64,000 bases of DNA from Cycas panzhihuaensis (lineage: Eukaryota; Cycadophyta), in the NCBI GenBank assembly GCA_023213395.1, contig CM041465.1, positions 245,589,741 through 245,653,740 of the forward strand. Direction: 5' to 3'. Shown here one piece after another: positions 10,472-21,279 of this stretch. The position numbers and the translations under genes are program-made. The notes under the pieces are model-generated. The model was not told where the DNA came from. It made no database searches and saw nothing but the letters and a program-made list of their open reading frames with translations. Within the stretch, counting starts at the first letter, position 1; every line of letters begins with the position of its first letter.

Positions 10472-11929
10472 GTTGAGAGAAGTGTTTTTGTTCGGTATTG
10501 GAGCGGTGATTTGAGAGGTGCCATCAAGGGTGGAAAGCAATTTTGAGAGAATAAACGTTGAAATTTCTTAAAAGTAATGGCAAAATTGAGACGAAATGGT
10601 CGTTTTGCAAATTTTGAGTGGTTGCACCACAGATTTTGGGCTGAAAGTGCGAAAATTGCGTGAAATTAATTTCGGCTGCTTTTTCCGTCACCGTATTTTT
10701 GGGACAGATCTACAACCTCGATTTCAAAGGGCCATAACTTTGGCTGTAGGTATCCAAATGACCTCAATTTTTTTTTTGATTCTGTGCGTTTATTAATTTA
10801 CTTTCTAGTGGAAGTGGTTTGAGGTTCATCAGAGTTCAGAGTGAAAAGTTATTGGTTGTTTATCAGAAGGTACTATTAAAGTCCCTAAAAACCCTAATTG
10901 TGAAATTCTTAAAAGGGGCATAACTTTTGATCTAGATATCAGAATTCAATTTAAATCGAATTAGAATTGTATTTTAGAGGCCATCATTTTCATCCATATT
11001 TTATGTATTTTTGAACTATATTTTTTTTTCAGAAACAAATTTTTTTTGGAATATAAGGGTTTCATATTGCTATGGTGATGTGAATGAGGCAATGGTAATG
11101 AGGTGATATAAGTGTTTTGCACTGTTAACTAGCGACAAAGTAGTTACATTTGGCATAGTGCTATTTTACACGTGATTTACATAAGTTGGGTAATGTTACA
11201 ATATGAGGTGACTATTTGAGGCTCTCTTGCGTATGTTGTGTATGGGAGAGTACTGTTGCAATGTGAGACAACATTAAGTCATGTTGATGTGAATGTATTT
11301 GGCACTCTATATTTGTGATTTGTGGTGTATGATGGTGATTATTTAATGACAGTTTGAGTGCTTTCTTACATATGTTTGTATGAGAGAGATATTGTGACAT
11401 AATGTGGTGATGAAGTGATAATGCATGTGACATATAGCAATTAAGTGCTCCGTGGAATGTGATTTACGTGAAGGGGGTTTATGGGTTTGATAAGGCAAAC
11501 TTGAGGGCAAGGAAAATGGTGATTTGAGGCAATGAGGTGCTTGTTACATGTGAGGTTACTGGCATGTTTTAAGGATGAGATTAGGCATGTTTTATGATGT
11601 GAACGGGCAAAGAAGGATGAGTTTGTTGAAAGACTTTGTTGAGTTGCATATGGCATGAGTTGTTTTTAGGCAATTAAGTGAAGTGTGCGTCTTGGCAATT
11701 TAATGATGACAAGAGGAGTGCATGATTTCTGTGAGATGTATGTGGCCTAGGCATTGATTTGATGGTGGAGTAAGTGTTTCAGATACTTGTTGTATATGAC
11801 TGTTTGATAATATGAGAGATGTGGTGTGAAAGATATGAGACATGAGAAATTTTATTGAGAGTGATCAATAGGCAAGTTACCAATGATAAGTGAGCTTGTT
11901 GATTAAAAAAGGGGATGTGGTGTTAGGAA
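10472..11929 (+). other. Leader of element E, G/T-skewed
   Basis: This is a 1.46-kb leader with no convincing frame. From about 11040 to 11900 the plus strand is strongly G/T-rich and cytosine-poor, with loose repetition of words such as GTGATG, GAGGCAATG and GGCATG. Open frames on the minus strand here (11212-11433, 11441-11656) are by-products of the skew. Confidence 0.6.
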
Positions 11930-12568
11930 ATGGCATTTACAATTATGGAAGAAAATGATGTGGTTATGTATATTTCTGAAACAAATGAATACTACTTAAA
12001 GGATTCGTTTCTTCCAATACCGAAGTGTAATGGAGAAGACTATTTTTTTTGGACGATTAAAATGAGATGCCTTTTCATAGCTAGAAGTTTGTGGAAGATT
12101 GTTACTGATGGATATGATATCCCTAAGGATGAAGAAGAAAATGAAATGCTTGTGAAGAAAGACAGAAAGGCATTCATTATGATTTGTGCTGCATTCAACG
12201 AGGTTGATCTTCCTTCTGAATACCATTTTGTCATTTCTAAGATTCTACATGCAAGTACTGTTAAGGAAGCATGGGATTTTTTAAAGGAAGTATTTGAACA
12301 AACTCCTGAAGAGATACAACGTATGATTGAAAAGGCAATTAAGGTCAGTTATGGTTATGAATGCAGTACAATGAATGAAGAAAATATCATCAACACTGAT
12401 GAAATGACATGTCAAGATGAAGAATGTATGAGTACTGATGAATTTTCTACTGAATGTAAAGAAATGATGGTTGAATGTATTGATGAGACTATAACTGCTG
12501 ATGAAGACGTTGAAAGTGATGAATCGATAAAGGTTTATTTAGATGACACTTATTTCAAGAGAAATTGA
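11930..12568 (+). CDS. Gag-like protein of element E
   Basis: A 212-residue ORF. Residues about 20-125 read like the N-terminal domain of plant copia Gag: a Y..W.IKM core (FFWTIKMRCLFIARSLW), a helical middle (AFIMICAAFNEVD) and TVKEAWDFLKEVFEQTP near residue 110. Residues 140-212 are rich in Asp, Glu and Met. The counterpart in element F (21437-21763, minus) shares the pattern W.IKM...WKI..DG.D and .YHF.IS. The ORF ends by a frameshift; the acidic sequence continues in another frame from 12543. It is predicted to form the particle that packages the element RNA. Confidence 0.8.
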   Translation: MAFTIMEENDVVMYISETNEYYLKDSFLPIPKCNGEDYFFWTIKMRCLFIARSLWKIVTDGYDIPKDEEENEMLVKKDRKAFIMICAAFNEVDLPSEYHFVISKILHASTVKEAWDFLKEVFEQTPEEIQRMIEKAIKVSYGYECSTMNEENIINTDEMTCQDEECMSTDEFSTECKEMMVECIDETITADEDVESDESIKVYLDDTYFKRN

Positions 12569-13052
12569 ATGTGAATTTGATGATTCCATAAAAGATGAGT
12601 CTTGTATTGATTCAAGTCTAAATGATGCTCCTACTTTGAGCATTGATTCAAAGAGTATGCAAGTTGATCAAGATTCCGCTCCAAAGGTTGAAGAAATCAC
12701 TGTTGTACATGGTGATCAAGAACTTCTACAGGATAATGATGACGGGCAAGTTATATTTGAAGGTGGTAACTTACAGGATCTACATCAAAATTAGACTAAA
12801 TCAAGCACAATGAAGAATCAGGAATTGCACTTGCTAGAGTTGCTACAACAACATCATGACTGCATGATGGAAGACGAAAATCAAGCTAAGGACATCATCC
12901 TACAAAGGCATCAATACAGAATTGAAGACGAAGATCAAATTAAAGGCACCATTCTACAAAAAAGACATCACTACAAGATTGAAGACAAGGATCAAGTTGA
13001 AGACATCATCTTCAAGATATTTTCAAGGACAAGGCGTTGCAAATACAAATGA
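12543..13052 (+). pseudogene. C-terminal continuation of the element E protein, split by a frameshift and a stop
   Basis: Two frames in the same phase (12543-12794 and 12810-13052) continue the acidic protein, separated by one stop. The second is a set of three near-repeats of about 19 residues (pattern QHHDCMMEDENQAKDIILQ) ending in DKDQVEDIIFKIFSRTRRCK. The end block reappears in element F as DKDRAHDIIIKKIL..KRCK. No zinc knuckle or enzyme motif is visible. Confidence 0.65.
12850..13020 (+). repeat. Three in-frame 57-bp tandem repeats in element E
   Basis: Successive units encode EDENQAKDII, EDEDQIKGTI and EDKDQVEDII, each with a following Gln/His/Arg-rich segment. Spacing is a multiple of three, so the repeat expanded while the frame was translated or tolerated. 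Confidence 0.7.
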
Positions 13053-13065
13053 CCCAAATGTGCAT

Positions 13066-13075
13066 TAAGGGGGAG
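13066..13075 (+). other. Polypurine tract of element E
   Basis: The tract TAAGGGGGAG lies directly before the 3' LTR, the expected plus-strand primer. Confidence 0.85.
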
Positions 13076-13296
13076 TGTTGGAATATTGATAATGCACATT
13101 TGTTTTGTCCCACATGCAAGTGGGTCCTGCTTTCTCTATTATGTCATATATTATAAATACACAATAGTGTATCATATGTAATATGTGTTGTAAGGATGTT
13201 TTGTTAATACAATTTGAGGTACCTTAAGTGCAGATTCGATCTGAGTTGTTTTTCTTTTGTTTGTGAATTATCTATTGCAGGTTATATTTTCCAACA
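13076..13296 (+). repeat. 3' LTR of element E
   Basis: This is the 221-bp partner of 10229-10453, followed by target duplication AATCT at 13297-13301, after which J resumes. Confidence 0.95.
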
Positions 13297-14684
13297 AATC
13301 TGAGGAGTGTCACTTCCAGTGCTGAAGAGATCATGAACATAAAGCGTAATAATAAGAATCTCATCATCTAAGTGTCTCACAGATAAACTATGATCAAATT
13401 TACATCTAGTGAATACAAGTGAAGTAAGATTGTCATCAATGCACAAGTACCATGCCCTTGGTGCCTGCTTAAGCCCATGAAGAGCTTTCTCTGGCCTACA
13501 AACAAGATACTTTTGCTTAAAATGCATAAAGCCTTTAGGATGCTCCATACAGACTTCGTCATCAAGAGTGGCATGAAGAAAGACACTCTTTACATCCATT
13601 TGATGCAGTGTCCATTTAGTTGAGATGCAAGACTAATCAACATTCAGATGGTAGTCATCTTTGCTACAGGTGTAAAGGTCTACTCGAAGTCCACACCTAT
13701 TGTTTGTGCATAGCCCTTGGCCACAAGTCAGGCTTCGTATCTATCAACTACACCATTTGATCTATACTTCATTTTATATACTTGTTTACAATCAATTGAT
13801 CTTTTGTTTTGAGAAAGTTCAACAAGGTCCCATGTGTCATTCTTAAGGATAGAGTTATACTCATCCTTCATTGTTGACTACCATTGAGCCAAAACTTTGG
13901 CTTCATTAAATGGATGTGGTTCATCAATGCTAAATATTGTAGACATCAAGGCATAATTGACTTTGCTCTTACTCCTTGTTTGGACAGCTTCATCTGAAGA
14001 GTGTCACTTCCAGTGATGAAGAGATCATGAACATAAAGTGCAATAATAAAAATCTCATCATCCAAGTATCTCACATACAAACTATGGTCAGATTCACATC
14101 TAGTGAATACAAGTGAAGTAAGATTGTCATTAATGCACAAGTACCATGCCCTTGGTCCTTACTTAAGCCCGTGAAGAGTTTTCTTTGCCCTACAAATAAG
14201 TTGCTTTTGCTCAACATGCATAAGGCCTTCAAGATGCTCCATATAGATTTTCTCATCAAGAACACAATGAAGAAAGCACTCTTTACATCCATTTGGTGGA
14301 GTGTCCAGCCAAATTGAGATGCAAGATTGATCGATATTCAGATGGTAGTCATCTTTGCCACATGTGCAAACATTTCCTCAAAGTCCACACCTGTTATTTG
14401 TGCTTACCCCTTGGCCACAAGTCAGGCTTTGTATCTGTCAACTGCACTGTTTGATCTATACTTCGTTATATATACCTATCTACAACCGATTGACCTTTTG
14501 TTTGGAGGAAGTTCAACAAGGTCCCATGTGTCATTTTTAAGGATAGAGTTATACTCCTCCTCCATCACTCACTGCCATTGAGTTGAAAATTTGGCTTCAT
14601 TAAATGACTATGGCTCATTAATGCTAAACATATTAGATATCAAGGCATAGTTGACTTTGTTCTTACTCCTTATTTGAACACCTT
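13297..14684 (-). pseudogene. Element J reverse transcriptase, present as two tandem copies
   Basis: Two units of about 690 bp (13297-13990 and 13991-14684) are direct repeats on the same strand. Each encodes RT N-terminal blocks: NDTWDLVELP, MDVKSAF or MDVKSVF, LHGLKQAPRAWY (worn in the upper copy) and the LYVHDLF segment, where copia RTs have YVDDL. Both have stops. The repeat boundary falls at an ATCTGA word. The tandem copy arose in J itself or in its source before E inserted at the end of the lower unit. Confidence 0.85.
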
Positions 14685-15931
14685 CATCAATGTTAATGTC
14701 ATCAACCTTGGAGTCCTTAATGGTTCGGTAATACCATTTGGGTACTTTTTTAACAAGAGGAGAAGAGGAAGTACAATGCTCGTTGTTGTCCTTACTCTCT
14801 TTACATAAGTTTCATCTATTTCATAGTTTTCTTTGCCTTTATTATTTGCATTATGTGCAATGATCTCATTAAATTCATCAAACAATACATCCCTATTGAT
14901 TACAATCTTTCTCTCTACAGAATTCCAGAGCTTATATGTTTTGGATGACTCACAGTACCCAACAAGAATACATTTTTGGATTTTATCATCCAGTTTATGC
15001 TCCTTCTCACCAACCATGTGTGCATAAGCAATACGACCAAAAACACAAAGATTGCAAACAGAGGGTTTTCTATCAATCTAGGCTTCCTTAGGAGCTACAT
15101 TCCTATTGCTTTAGTGGGACTCCTATTTAACAATTAAACAACTATTTTAGTAGCTTTACCCTAGAAACCTTTACAAATACCTTTTGCGTTGAAAAAGCAT
15201 GAAATCATCTTCACAATTGTGTAATTTTTCCTTTCAGATATGCCATTCTAATGTGGAGTGTATGTTGTGGTAAATTGACACTGAATGCCATGGCTTTTGT
15301 AGAAGTTGATGAAGTCGTTTGACAAGTATTCACCTCCACTGCCGCTCTTTAAAATCTTAATTTTCTTTTCCAGAAAGGTTTCAACTTCAACTTTGGATTT
15401 TTTAAACTTGTCAAAAACGTCAGATTTATTCCTAAGGAGATAAATCCGGCATCTTCTAATGAGATAAGCAATGAAGGTCATAAAATAATTAGCACCTCTA
15501 AGTGAAGTAGGTGACTTGGGTCCATGCAAATCAAAGTGAATTAATTCAAGTTTGTCCTTAGCTTGCCCTGAAGACTTGACAAATGGATCTCTATGTTGCA
15601 TCCCTTAAGTACAACTGTCCCATTTTTTTTCTACACTCCTGAATTAAGGGAAGGACCTACACCATCTACAATTTTCTTAACAACTAAAGATTGTTTTAGT
15701 TTAAGTCATTGTAGTGGTCATGCCATAGGGTGTTAGGAGAGTCACATGTAATAAAAAAACATGTTGAAGGGTTCCAGAGAATTTATCGAGTCCATTCTCT
15801 TCAAATCCTCAAGTTATAATAACACCATTTTTCTTGATATGATACTCAGTTGCATTAAATACAACTTTCAATTGTTGTTTAGTTATGTGACTCACATAAA
15901 GCAAGTTATGTTTGTAGGAGGGTACATAGCA
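14670..15931 (-). pseudogene. Element J integrase, broken
   Basis: The frame 15248-15601 holds the integrase core: HFDLHGPKSPTSLRGANYF (first catalytic Asp in the D-L-G block), RNKSDVFDKFKK, and KILKSGSGGEYLS, where the second catalytic Asp of the usual RSDxGGE has become Gly. The frame 14670-15017 gives the C-terminal part with DDKIQKCILVGY, corresponding to D.KS.KCIFVGY. Upstream (15640-15931) is the degraded pre-integrase domain. Stops separate the frames. Confidence 0.8.
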
Positions 15932-16567
15932 TGTTGAGAATACAAGGTCCCAACCCTTTAACTGCCACCAAGATTTATTGCATTCTTACAACTAGTTACA
16001 GAAATCGAAACTTAAAATTACATGCAAGTTCTAAAATCAGAGATTATACAATAACATGAAAATGAAAGCCAAACATCACATATGCACTCGATATAACGTG
16101 GTAAAACCCTAGTAGTGTGCTAGGGAAACGTCCACACAGGAAAGGTATCGATCTTTATTGCTGTAGAATGGAGAAACAATACATCTCAGTTACATAGTGC
16201 TCTCAGGAACAACAACCAGCCGCCGCCCTCATCACAATACATTGCATTACATTACAACATAATAAGAAAAGCCCTAAAACGGGCTACATGAGAGGGACAT
16301 CCAAGGCATAAATCTCAGCCGTAGAATCTAGGGTATTTGTATCGAACGACCTTGATTCTCTTTACAATTTGATAAGGTTTACACGGCTAATTTTTCGGGT
16401 TGGGGGCTATCGCCCCCGAACCTCCTCTTAACGTGGGGTTTTCCACACCCCCCACACTTAGCCAGGGGCTCCACTTTGGAACCCCTCGAGAAAGATTAGG
16501 GGGGGAAACCGCGCCGAAAGCACACCAAAATTTTGACCCCAAAATATTGTTGTCACAATATCCAACA
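15932..16567 (-). repeat. N: solo LTR of an unrelated Ty1/copia family
   Basis: 636 bp from TGTTGAGAATAC to TATCCAACA, flanked by a perfect TAGCA duplication (15927-15931 and 16568-16572). The J protease frame runs on across it. On the minus strand it has features of large copia LTRs: AATAAAG, a GTGGACGTTTCCC block and ACCACGTTATATC near its end. It is richer in C and G than its surroundings. It is best explained by LTR-LTR recombination of a full element. Confidence 0.9.
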
Positions 16568-17560
16568 TAGCAAACGTAAGACACTTCAGACAACCCACTC
16601 TCAGGTTGATTAAAGTTTATAATATCTTGACCAAAACCCTTATGATGATTGTTGTTGGCAAGAATAATGCAAGAAGAGAAGCCTTCATTTATCTCGCTAA
16701 ATTGCTTTTTGTAAGGAGTGATATGCTTTGATGCTCCATAATCCAAGTACCAAATCTCTGATGCATATGTATGAAGAACCAAAAGATTACGTTCATTGTT
16801 TGCTATCAGAATAGGTGCAAATGTGGATGTAGATGCCATCTTCTTTTCTTTTTTCTTCTTCTAGTAGTTCTTTTTAGGATGACCTTTTTTATTGTAGTAA
16901 TTACAAGAAATGCCCTTTTTCCGCTTAGTAGTGGTTTTGTTGTGAGACATTTTTAGGAGGGTTCTTATAGCCCTAATTTTTAAAAGGAGTTGCTAATACC
17001 AAAGCACTGTTGCCGCGTGGGTAACTACCCATCCTTTGCTCCTCATGTAGGAGAAATCCAACAAGTTAATCAAATGACAAGGGCTTTGTTTTTCTAGTCA
17101 AACAAAGACTCGTTAAAAAATATGGTATCCTTCATGCAGGCTATTCAAAGTGATGCTAACTAGTTCCTTATCTTCTACAATCTCACCTACTGCGATAAAT
17201 TGATCTCTAATCTCCTTCACTTTTTGCATATATGAGGAGAGAGTTCTTAGTGGTCATCTTATAAGAATACAAAAGAATCCTTAGGAAGAAAACCTGAGTC
17301 TCATTGTTTGTTTCATAAAGGTCTTTTATAGTTTGCCATGTTTCAGATGCAAAGTCTTTTCCTTGCAAATGTGCAATAAGGTCATCTACCACCGACAAAC
17401 CAATGATGGCTATACCCTCTTGGTTATGATGCTCCCAATTGAGCGCATCTTTATGTGTCACTACAATAATGGATGTTGTCTCCATTGTTATAGTTGGTTT
17501 TGGTTTAGTACCTTCAAGGATCTTTGTCAATCTTTTTAAAGCCAAAATGGTAAAAATCTT
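16568..17560 (-). pseudogene. Element J Gag, zinc knuckle and protease, broken
   Basis: Gag starts near 17560 (longest frame 17207-17545) with IIGLSVVDDLIAHLQGKD and TWQTIKDLYETN, a Gag core shared with element I. A worn zinc knuckle (CNYYNKKGHPKK) lies near 16890-16930. The protease follows with WYLDYGASKHIT, so the catalytic DSGA is DYGA. Stops are present between Gag and the knuckle. Confidence 0.75.
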
Positions 17561-18004
17561 GAATTTGCAAATTACATTTTTCTTTTCATTTAATGTCTAT
17601 GAATTAGGTAATACGTATCTTGAAATATTCACACTTGACATCTTAAAGAAAGAAAAAGAGGAAAAAATTATGATTTAAGATCGTAAGCATGTGTTTTGTA
17701 AATCAACTTAGAGGTTGCAGGGTGTTTTTGGAATTTTTAGCTTTCAGATCTAATGAAGAACAATGTTTTGAGGGCTCAAAAACAAACCAGAATACAAACT
17801 TGTTTTAACCTTACAAAGTTCAAAAGCTTAAAAAGGAGAATATTCAATGGGGATATTTTAATTTTAAGACAATTTTAAAACTTTCGAAAATATATGAAGA
17901 ATTTAGAAAAGTGGAGTAAGATTTTCCCAAGTGGTACAACCCATTGAATATTTTTCCAAATGTCGCAAAATTAGAAGCTCACTTAGATTTTAATCAAATA
18001 AAGA
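17561..18004 (-). other. Proximal leader of element J
   Basis: Noncoding sequence between Gag of J and the site where I inserted; the distal half of the same leader is at 41579-42208. The bases AAAGA at 18000-18004 are the left copy of the target duplication of I. Confidence 0.7.
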
Positions 18005-18332
18005 TGTTAAAATAATGTGTATTTTATATAATGAAGCGTAATATTATTAATGATAATGATAATGAGTTAATTAATAGGAGGATTAGTTACTCTCATGTAA
18101 CTTTCTCGACTCCTTGATTCTCTCCTTAAATCAAGGAGTGAATTATTGTCTTTTGAAAATTTCAAACCAAGAGTTTGAAAGGTTATTACGTTGAGATCTT
18201 TAGAGTAGCCACGAGTGTGTATTGCGGGTGTGAAATAATTCAAGTTATTTTTCATTGATTTAGTTGTTGCGATCTCTACATTCTCTCTTGCTTTCTTTTC
18301 TAAATTTTGATGTAGTCCCTGTTTATCTGACA
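18005..18332 (+). repeat. 5' LTR of element I
   Basis: It begins TGTTAAAATAATG and ends GTTTATCTGACA directly before a TGGTATCAGAGC primer site. Its last 65-70 bases match 41505-41573. Confidence 0.85.
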
Positions 18333-18672
18333 TGGTATCAGAGCCCATGATTCATTTGGTGGATTATTTCTGAATTTCTTGCCATGAATAAGATGTTTGG
18401 GGCATTATTGTTGCGATTCATTATTTTCTTGTCAGTTTTTGTAGATGATATGCAAACCCATGGGGGTTTTCAGATAGAAAATGAGACATTTTTGATGGTT
18501 GTGCAGCTTTGAGACAAGTGGGCTTTCAAAACTCAGTGCTTTTGTAGTTTTTGATCTTGAGGGATTGTTTTAGACTTGTCAGAAACTAGTTTTGCAGTAA
18601 TTATTGCTTCAAAAACTAGATCTTTTGCCCTTGTTTTAGCTCTAGGAACTCATGAAGCTGGGAGGGTTTTAA
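18333..18672 (+). other. Primer-binding site and first part of the leader of element I
   Basis: TGGTATCAGAGCCC at 18333 matches the tRNA-Met primer. The following leader is noncoding and stops at the TTTAA (18668-18672) that begins the target duplication of G; it resumes at 35091. Confidence 0.8.
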
Positions 18673-18913
18673 TATTGAATATAATGTTTTATCTATAGGG
18701 TCCTTATATTTTATTTATGGGTCTTTAGGGTCCTTTTTAGTGTTATATTGAGGGTTATGTGTCAATTTCTCTTTTAGGTAATTGTGACATGTGGCACATA
18801 TGCATAAACTCTAAATACCCACACATGTTACATATTATGATGTATAAATATGTAAAGTGTATTCATTAATTAATGATAGGTATTATTTTTCATATTAATT
18901 GTCTGTCTTAACA
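18673..18913 (+). repeat. 5' LTR of element G
   Basis: It aligns with 34858-35085. The first dinucleotide has decayed from TG to TA. It ends CTTAACA and is followed at once by the primer site TGGTATTAGAG. Confidence 0.88.
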
Positions 18914-19470
18914 TGGTATTAGAGTAGGCCACTTTGAGTTTATTTTGAGTCAAATTGAGAAGTCTTCTGAAGGTATCATTCATCATCTGAATGAAAGTGT
19001 CTGAGGACCTCTTTAACCATTTGTAAAGAGCATTTATTACGAAGTACGAACCGTCGTATGGATTGCACGGACAAAGATTTTTGAAAGTATTCATATTCAA
19101 ACGAAATATTACCAACAAATCCGTTTTTGAAAGCTGAACACACTTTTCCAAAGTATCGACATCAAATTCTGTCTTGAAAGGCATGTTTTACTTAGTTTTT
19201 CAAAAATGCGGGTTTTGAAGATCAACTACAGATTTCTCAAAAAAGAAGTAATCAATCTAGGTAAAATCTATCCTTAATTCATTGTTTGAAGAATACGATT
19301 CATTTAAATTTGAGTTTGTCAATTTTTGTGGAAGATTTGCAAAGATTCAAGTATTTTTCTCCAATAAACTTGAACAACCATATACTATTTGGGTCATTTT
19401 GTGAGGGTTTCACTGGTCAAAATCATTTTTTTTTTTAAGATCTGAGAAGCAAATTTCAATATCTTTCATT
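18914..19470 (+). other. Primer-binding site and leader of element G, before F
   Basis: The primer site is at 18914. The leader has no credible plus-strand frame; the minus-strand frame 18870-19184 spans the LTR edge and is not a gene. It ends with TCATT at 19466-19470, the left target duplication of F. Confidence 0.75.
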
Positions 19471-19775
19471 TGCTGAAAACATGGATATCAAATCTTCATA
19501 TTAATCGTTATTGAAAGGAGTTGAGTACATATTTATACTTGGTCCTACCTCTAACTCCTCCAACCATAACTGACAACTGCTTTACCTACCAATTAAGTGT
19601 TAATAAAGATGTGCATAAGCACTCTTAATGACTTAACACAACATTTCTACTGGACCCTAAAATTTAACATTAATTCTAATCTATAGAGCATGTCACAAAA
19701 CTCCCTTAGGACTATAGAATTAATGTCCCTTAGACATAATACACTCTTAGACACATTAAACATTAACTCTTAACA
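19471..19775 (-). repeat. 3' LTR of element F
   Basis: 305 bp, matching the split LTR at 23537-23682 and 30411-30570. On the minus strand it is preceded by the purine tract AAGGGAGGG (19776-19784). Confidence 0.92.
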
Positions 19776-19971
19776 CCCTCCCTTAATGTTTAATGTCAAA
19801 ACAACAAGAAATTGAATACTAAAGACCAACATAACATCATGACACTAAGCACTAAGGACTGACAAAAAAGTTGACATATGACTTGACATGAGACATTGCT
19901 TTGAACTTGCAACGCTTGAATCTTAATATCTTCTTGATGATAATGTCGTGAGCTCTATCTTTGTCCTTAGT

Positions 19972-20847
19972 TTATTTTGGAATGCAACAATGGTTCTTGA
20001 TATATTCTTTATTTCTGTGTAGCTTCCTTATTGAATCACTTGTTCCATCATCTCCTGTTCTTTGAATTTTGAGTTGTTTAGTGGCTGCAGCTGTATCTGA
20101 GAGATCATATTCCTGGTGTGATCCCCTTTCATAATCATTATCTCCAAGGTCAAAAGTGATAAGACATGATTTGAACTTCAAAATTTCCTTGAAGAAGAAT
20201 AAAAAGGATTTCTCCTTATTTACTTTCAAATCATCAAGTATGAGTTCTATCACTACGATCATCTTTTTTAGATATACTGATTTTGTGGAAATAAACCAGT
20301 AAAAGGTCTTTTGAAAAGGAAGAATGGATGATGACTTCTTCTTTGTTATCATGAGTACTGGTATTGATCCTGGTTCAATAAAATTTTTGGTTAACCATTT
20401 TGTTTCCTTCTCATCATCCAAGAAAGTTATTGATACGATGAACACAAAGAAGATTTTTGTCATAGTCACAAGCATAAGCTTTCTAATAACTGTTATGGTC
20501 AAATAAAGACAAAATGCTACCATAACATGATTTAACTTCACGATTGAATAACTTGTCAAATTCATGCACCAATTAGTGTAAACATATTCCATTATAAGAT
20601 CTTGACTAGGTTGCATTCCAATTACTACCAAAGTATCCTCCTTTTTGAAGAAATTTCCTAGTGCCTTTGTTGCATATGTCAACACAATCTGAACTCCATC
20701 AATGACAAGAATAGAAAATGTTGCCATATCAAATGAAACCATAAAGAATTTTGTGTACAAACATACAACTGTGTGACCTGATATCAGTTGAAATTTAGCA
20801 ACAATTCTATCAACAGAAATTATGGTAATACTATCCAAAATTTCCAT
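19972..20847 (-). CDS. Unknown 291-residue ORF of element F with an E-like C-terminus
   Basis: This is the longest open frame in the window. The first two thirds are rich in Ile, Val, Leu and Phe and contain two or three hydrophobic runs that could be membrane segments (for example MVAFCLYLTITVI) or buried strands. The last 60 residues are polar: SDTAAATKQLK, RTGDDGTSDSIRK. Just past its stop the reading continues as DKDRAHDIIIKKIL, the motif shared with element E. I recognise no enzyme motif. It may be a retained part of the element protein or a captured host fragment. Confidence 0.55.
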   Translation of the reverse strand: MEILDSITIISVDRIVAKFQLISGHTVVCLYTKFFMVSFDMATFSILVIDGVQIVLTYATKALGNFFKKEDTLVVIGMQPSQDLIMEYVYTNWCMNLTSYSIVKLNHVMVAFCLYLTITVIRKLMLVTMTKIFFVFIVSITFLDDEKETKWLTKNFIEPGSIPVLMITKKKSSSILPFQKTFYWFISTKSVYLKKMIVVIELILDDLKVNKEKSFLFFFKEILKFKSCLITFDLGDNDYERGSHQEYDLSDTAAATKQLKIQRTGDDGTSDSIRKLHRNKEYIKNHCCIPK

Positions 20848-20889
20848 TAAGGCAGTTGTGTTTCCATATTATATCACCTGTGAAAAAGG

Positions 20890-21279
20890 CTATCTGAAAT
20901 CAATTTCTGATTTCTCATTAATACTGGTTATTTCAAAGTTGAGCACCATCTCCTTAGCAACTTGTAATATAGTCTTTTCTGTCAAATAACTGTAACCTAA
21001 GATGTTAAAATAAAATATAGGTGAGATAATTCTCTTCTCAGGCTTCAGTTCTTCATTTTCCTTTTCTTTCTTAGATTCTGAACGATGATCTAGAGTCAAA
21101 TCATTAAACTCATTTGTTGTTTTAACAGAATCATTAATAAGTTCATCTGCAGGAGTGTGCAATAAGAACTCTTGAATCACCTTGTTGCAATCACCATTAT
21201 ATTCACTTATTTCTTTTACAATAGAGGACCTATTCGATAGATTTACATACCTTTCCTTCTTTCTTATGACAAAAAACAT
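20890..21279 (-). CDS. 129-residue acidic/lysine-rich ORF of element F
   Basis: Located between the Gag-like fragment and the 291-residue ORF on the same strand. It contains a highly charged run (ESKKEKENEELKPEK) and no known domain. By position it corresponds to the acidic part of the E protein, so the three F frames probably descend from one long protein now broken by stops. Confidence 0.5.
   Translation of the reverse strand: MFFVIRKKERYVNLSNRSSIVKEISEYNGDCNKVIQEFLLHTPADELINDSVKTTNEFNDLTLDHRSESKKEKENEELKPEKRIISPIFYFNILGYSYLTEKTILQVAKEMVLNFEITSINEKSEIDFR

Larger units (their letters stand above)
10229..13296 (+). mobile_element. Element E: complete short LTR retrotransposon without pol
   Basis: Both LTRs (225 and 221 bp), a primer-binding site, a polypurine tract and a perfect target duplication AATCT (10224-10228 and 13297-13301) are present in 3.07 kb. 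The internal region has a Gag-like ORF but no protease, integrase or RT. It sits inside the RT of J, whose reading continues on both sides. Such gag-only elements depend on enzymes supplied in trans. The two LTRs differ at roughly a dozen positions, so the insertion is not recent. Confidence 0.95.

Noticed and set aside
11212-11656. Histidine- and serine-rich minus-strand frames
   Set aside because: They are the complement of the G/T-skewed leader of E and reflect composition only.
18870-19184. 104-residue minus-strand ORF over the LTR edge of G
   Set aside because: It spans the LTR end, primer site and leader of G on the antisense strand and has no domain.
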